DNA from: Saprospiraceae bacterium | GTDB lineage: Bacteria > Bacteroidota > Bacteroidia > Chitinophagales > Saprospiraceae | DNA length: 9,504 nt | Assembly (NCBI GenBank): GCA_020630045.1 | Contig: JAHDCE010000115.1 | Span: 1 to 9,504 of the forward strand | Direction: 5' to 3' | Part shown: positions 7,137 through 9,504 of the stretch, one piece after another | Layout: every line of letters begins with the position of its first letter | How positions within the stretch are numbered: the stretch's first letter is position 1 | Made by a program: the position numbers and the translations under genes | Notes under the pieces: generated by a model | Databases searched by the model: none | What the model saw: the letters and a program-made list of their open reading frames with translations, nothing else | Told to the model about the DNA's origin: nothing

Positions 7137-7188
7137 ATATTTCCGGAAGGAAAAATCATTATACAATTTCTAACTCATAATCTCTCTC

Positions 7189-8202
7189 ATGAAAAAAAGT
7201 CTTTTTATGGTATGTGCGGCGATTTTGTTCGTCGTTTCGGGCATTTATGCCCAAGGAGGTTACACTAGGGTAGGCATAGGTTATGGATTCGCTTCAGGTG
7301 TTAATTCTTCTCTAGGTCCAACTACGTTGACTTCCCTTGGTAGCCAAATCACTCACATTGGTGAACCTAATGAAACGTCCTCCAACATCTACGGTTCTTT
7401 GGGTAAAGGATTACAGACCAACATTGCAGCCGGTTATATGTTCAATCCCTATTTCGGACTCGAATTAGGATTCATGTATAACTATGGACAGAAAACAATC
7501 ATCGAAGAATTCACCAATGATACCGGTGGTTACGACCGTTCTGATTCAAGGACAATCCAGTATCAATTGAGACCTGCGTTTACGTTTGTCGGCGGTACCG
7601 GCAATATCGCTCCTTACGCGCGCGTAGGTGCCATCATCCCTGTTGGTGGTGGAACTTACGGTTCTCGTGAATCGAACGATCCTTCTATCGTAAGTCCGCT
7701 TATCCCGCTTCTGATTCCTGAAGGTGAATCATTCGTTGCCGAATCTGTAGCCAGGGGTAAATTTACAGTTGGTGTAGATGCTGCTATCGGTATCAAATAT
7801 CGATTGAGTGACAGATTGTCTCTCAACGGAGAACTCTTTTACAATGCCCTACGGGTCAAGCGTAAATCTTACGAGGTAACCAAGGCTGCACTTGTAGATG
7901 GTAACCGCAATGAAATCGATGTATTGCCGGCACTTTCTGCCGGAGGCGCTTATGCTTATACAGAATATAAGGATGAAATCGATGCCGAAGAATTCGCTGA
8001 ATATCAAACTCAAGCTCAACAAGCGTTTTTGAATAATCCACCGGATTTGTCAGGTGTGGATCCACGCTTGTTAGGGTTTTATACCACGCTTTACGGTACC
8101 AAAGACTATCCGGCTTGGGAACTTCGTAATGACGGTTTGTTCAATACATTGGGACTTCAAATCGGAATCACTTACTCTTTTGGAGGAGGAGGTGACGAAT
8201 AA
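7189..8202 (+). CDS. Outer membrane beta-barrel protein
   Basis: A 337-residue exported barrel protein with a clear signal peptide (residues 1-21, MKKS, hydrophobic core, IYA cleaved before Q22). Strand-like segments include YTRVGIGYGFASG, LQTNIAAGYMFNPYFGLELGFMYNYG, IQYQLRPAFTFVGG, IAPYARVGAIIPVGGG, FTVGVDAAIGIKYRLSDRLSLNGELFYNAL and the final LGLQIGITYSFGGG. The N-terminal half resembles 8-strand OmpA/OmpW-type barrels. A long acidic insertion (about 235-310, with EIDAEEFAEYQTQAQQAFLNNPPDL) is probably a large surface loop. The last strand is followed by GGGGDE rather than ending on the aromatic residue, which is slightly unusual. Function is unknown. The transcript appears to run on through the palindrome at 8255-8417 to the terminator at 8423-8459. 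Confidence 0.82.
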   Translation: MKKSLFMVCAAILFVVSGIYAQGGYTRVGIGYGFASGVNSSLGPTTLTSLGSQITHIGEPNETSSNIYGSLGKGLQTNIAAGYMFNPYFGLELGFMYNYGQKTIIEEFTNDTGGYDRSDSRTIQYQLRPAFTFVGGTGNIAPYARVGAIIPVGGGTYGSRESNDPSIVSPLIPLLIPEGESFVAESVARGKFTVGVDAAIGIKYRLSDRLSLNGELFYNALRVKRKSYEVTKAALVDGNRNEIDVLPALSAGGAYAYTEYKDEIDAEEFAEYQTQAQQAFLNNPPDLSGVDPRLLGFYTTLYGTKDYPAWELRNDGLFNTLGLQIGITYSFGGGGDE

Positions 8203-8254
8203 GGTCATCTTGAAAAATGAATAATGACCGGAGCCAATAGTGCTAACGGGTATT

Positions 8255-8417
8255 TATACTCGAAATTAAGTGGAGTGGAAGAAATTTGACAAAGTCATTT
8301 TTTTCTTTGGCGATTTGAAAAACGCAGGCATAGCCGTAGCTATGCTGAGCATTTTCAAAGAAGCGAAAGGTAAAAAGGACAAGTCAAAAAATTGCAAACC
8401 ACTTAATTTCGAGTATA
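8255..8417. repeat. 163-nt intergenic palindromic element, copy 2
   Basis: The ends form a perfect 19-bp inverted repeat (8255-8273 with 8399-8417). Nested pairing continues inward: 8285-8290/8383-8388, 8294-8296/8378-8380, 8298-8302/8372-8376, 8305-8308/8366-8369, 8314-8321/8352-8359 and the apex 8328-8334/8339-8345 with loop CGTA. The central TAGCCGTAGCTA (8331-8342) is identical to that of the element at 3048-3212, while the arms are unrelated in sequence. It lies 52 bases after the stop of the second barrel gene and only five bases before the terminator stem. No transposase or clear target duplication is seen. It could be a MITE or REP-like element or a structured RNA. Confidence 0.85.
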
Positions 8418-8422
8418 TTTAG

Positions 8423-8459
8423 AACACGGCTGTGGAAACTTTTCCACAGCCGTGTTTTT
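8423..8459 (+). terminator. Rho-independent terminator after the beta-barrel genes
   Basis: A perfect 15-bp stem (8423-8437 with 8442-8456), a four-base loop and T8455-8459. It is the only terminator after the barrel pair, so their transcript should include the whole palindrome upstream of it. Confidence 0.92.
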
Positions 8460-8538
8460 GTTCGAGTATAACATTTCCTTATCGGAAAATATCAGAAAAG
8501 AATCCGAACTTGGGGTTTAGAAATAATGCACGTTTCAT

Positions 8539-9099
8539 ATGAATAACAAATGGCTCATTTTCATTTTCCTGATTTCTTCCTTAACCACAAGTCAAGCACA
8601 GGACGTTTATTACAATTTATATGGAGCTTCCACCGCTTGGGGCGACTCCTTTAAGGAATGGACAATTTATGCTGATGAAGAAGAAATCGAAGGCGACCTG
8701 ACCCTACGATGGGGGATGCGGGAAGCATGGACGGCATGGGATTACCGACTAGAAGACGAATCCGGAACCATCAAAATAAAGTGGATGAACGATGCTTCCC
8801 AATGGGAACTCCGAGGAGGTGGCGAAATCATTACCATGAAAACGATTTGGCTAAGAGACTTTACTGAATGGAGGATATCCGACGGCTCAATTACCATAAA
8901 ATTGAGAAGCAAATACAAAGACTATTTGGAAGAATGGGAAACGGTAGGCGATAAATACGGTTCTTTTGAAATGATTACTACTTACGAAAACGATCTTAGG
9001 GATTGGGATATCGTAGATGATTTGACCGAAGAGGTTTCTCTACCCATGAAAATGGCCATGATGTTCATCGTATTGTTCAATAGCACTCCCAAAGTGTAG
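8539..9099 (+). CDS. Exported protein of ~22-residue aromatic repeats, function unknown
   Basis: I do not recognise this 186-residue protein. Residues 1-20 are a signal peptide (MNNKW, hydrophobic core, SQA cleaved before Q21). The mature part is a tandem repeat with a period of about 22 residues. A first aromatic recurs at W58, W82, W104, Y126 and Y149, and a second at W41, W67, W89, W111, W133 and W156. From W82 on they lie seven residues apart (82/89, 104/111, 126/133, 149/156). Between the pairs runs a beta-like segment such as RISDGSITIKLRSKY. The consensus is roughly W-x-(N/R/K)-D-(F/Y/A)-x-(E/Q)-W-x-(I/L)-x-x-x-x-G-x-I-x-I-K. It is acidic and rich in W. The C-terminal PMKMAMMFIVLF is hydrophobic. 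A repeated beta-hairpin or solenoid outside the cytoplasm is plausible. It has no sorting domain and stands alone between terminator 8423-8459 and rpsU. Confidence 0.8.
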   Translation: MNNKWLIFIFLISSLTTSQAQDVYYNLYGASTAWGDSFKEWTIYADEEEIEGDLTLRWGMREAWTAWDYRLEDESGTIKIKWMNDASQWELRGGGEIITMKTIWLRDFTEWRISDGSITIKLRSKYKDYLEEWETVGDKYGSFEMITTYENDLRDWDIVDDLTEEVSLPMKMAMMFIVLFNSTPKV

Positions 9100-9160
9100 A
9101 GAAGTTAGTTGGGTTTAAGTCAGCTTATATTTCTTGTCGTGAAAAATTGAACAGGATTTT

Positions 9161-9191
9161 TTGCTTGTGAAAAATACTTGCCCTATATTCG
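9161..9191 (+). promoter_or_regulatory. rpsU promoter, Bacteroidota type
   Basis: TTG (9161-9163, within TTTTTTG) is followed after exactly 20 bases by TATATTCG (9184-9191), which matches the -7 consensus TAnnTTTG at all but one fixed position. Transcription should start near 9197, leaving a leader of about 25 bases that is almost all A and T and has no Shine-Dalgarno. Confidence 0.65.
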
Positions 9192-9221
9192 CACTCCGAA
9201 ATTTTTAAATTATTCTTTTTT

Positions 9222-9413
9222 ATGTTAATCATTGAAGTAAAAGATACCGAGTCTATCGATAGGGCGTTAAAGCGTTACAAAAGAAAACACCAACGTACCA
9301 AGTTGATGAGACATTTGCGTAACCGCAAGCATTTTGTAAAGCCTTCTGTAAGGCGTCGTACTGAAATGCTTAAGGCGGAATACGTCAATAAAAAACGAAT
9401 GAAAGAGGAGTAA
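9222..9413 (+). CDS. rpsU: 30S ribosomal protein S21 (bS21)
   Basis: A 63-residue, very basic protein that matches bS21 of Bacteroidota over its full length: MLIIEVKDTESIDRALKRYK at the start, then the HLRNRKHFVKPSVRRR segment and a basic tail ending in KKRMKEE. bS21 binds the small-subunit platform near the 3' end of 16S rRNA; in Bacteroidota it helps hide the anti-Shine-Dalgarno sequence, which fits the lack of Shine-Dalgarno sites across this window. The ATG at 9222 is preceded by TTATTCTTTTTT, so this gene itself has no Shine-Dalgarno, although in Flavobacterium the rpsU message is reported to keep one for autoregulation. It is a single-gene unit, with its own promoter at 9161-9191 and terminator at 9448-9493. 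Confidence 0.95.
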   Translation: MLIIEVKDTESIDRALKRYKRKHQRTKLMRHLRNRKHFVKPSVRRRTEMLKAEYVNKKRMKEE

Positions 9414-9447
9414 TTCCTTATTTCTTATATTCCCTTACGGGAAATTC

Positions 9448-9493
9448 AAACAGCCATCCGTAATTTGAATACATTACGGATGGCTGTTTTTTT
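9448..9493 (+). terminator. Rho-independent terminator of rpsU
   Basis: A perfect 17-bp stem (9448-9464 with 9473-9489) with an eight-base loop is followed by a run of seven T (9487-9493), 34 bases after the rpsU stop codon. Confidence 0.93.
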
Positions 9494-9504
9494 ATAATGT
9501 TGAA

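Larger units (their letters stand above)
8203..8538. other. 336-nt non-coding region with palindrome and terminator
   Basis: No credible gene is present. From left to right it holds a weak 6-bp hairpin (8203-8208 with 8224-8229), the 163-nt palindrome (8255-8417), the terminator (8423-8459) and about 80 bases of upstream region for the repeat-protein gene. I find no convincing TTG/TAnnTTTG promoter in the last part. Confidence 0.8.

Noticed and set aside
8203..8229. GGTCAT/ATGACC hairpin as a terminator
   Set aside because: The stem is only 6 bp with a long loop and no T run; the real terminator is at 8423-8459.

Overview
The window looks like a chromosomal segment from a member of the Bacteroidota. 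Four things point there: a C-terminal type IX secretion (gliding-motility/CHU_C type) sorting domain on a large Ig-like repeat adhesin; start codons preceded by AT-rich leaders with almost no Shine-Dalgarno sequences; a promoter upstream of rpsU fitting the Bacteroidota TTG-N20-TAnnTTTG pattern; and two outer-membrane beta-barrel proteins with signal peptides ending in AQ. A mevalonate-pathway decarboxylase suggests a lineage that uses mevalonate for isoprenoids (as many Flavobacteriia and Saprospiria do), but the sequence does not settle the class.

Layout. 1-2974 (+): the 3' part of a very large secreted repeat protein, open at the left edge and broken by a -1-type frame change at about 1560-1574; it ends in the sorting domain and a strong terminator (2998-3036). 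3048-3212: a 165-nt imperfect palindrome. 5494-3218 (-): an apparent three-gene operon of diphosphomevalonate decarboxylase (mvaD), a six-helix membrane protein resembling DUF998, and a small membrane-anchored haem-binding protein. 5625-6206 (+): a divergent RimL-like GNAT acetyltransferase. 6270-8202 (+): two consecutive outer-membrane beta-barrel proteins. 8203-8538: a non-coding stretch with a second 163-nt palindrome followed directly by a terminator. 8539-9099 (+): an exported protein built of about 22-residue aromatic repeats, family not recognised. 9222-9413 (+): rpsU (ribosomal protein bS21), with a promoter and a terminator.

The most unusual signal is non-coding. The palindromes at 3048-3212 and 8255-8417 have different arms but nearly the same length, and the same 12-base core, TAGCCGTAGCTA, lies at their exact centre. 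Each sits between a stop codon and a transcription terminator. They look like two members of a structured intergenic repeat family (MITE/REP-like, or a structured 3'-UTR RNA) whose base pairing is kept while the arm sequence differs.

The genes share no single pathway. The adhesin, two barrels and repeat protein are envelope or surface proteins; mvaD and rpsU are housekeeping.
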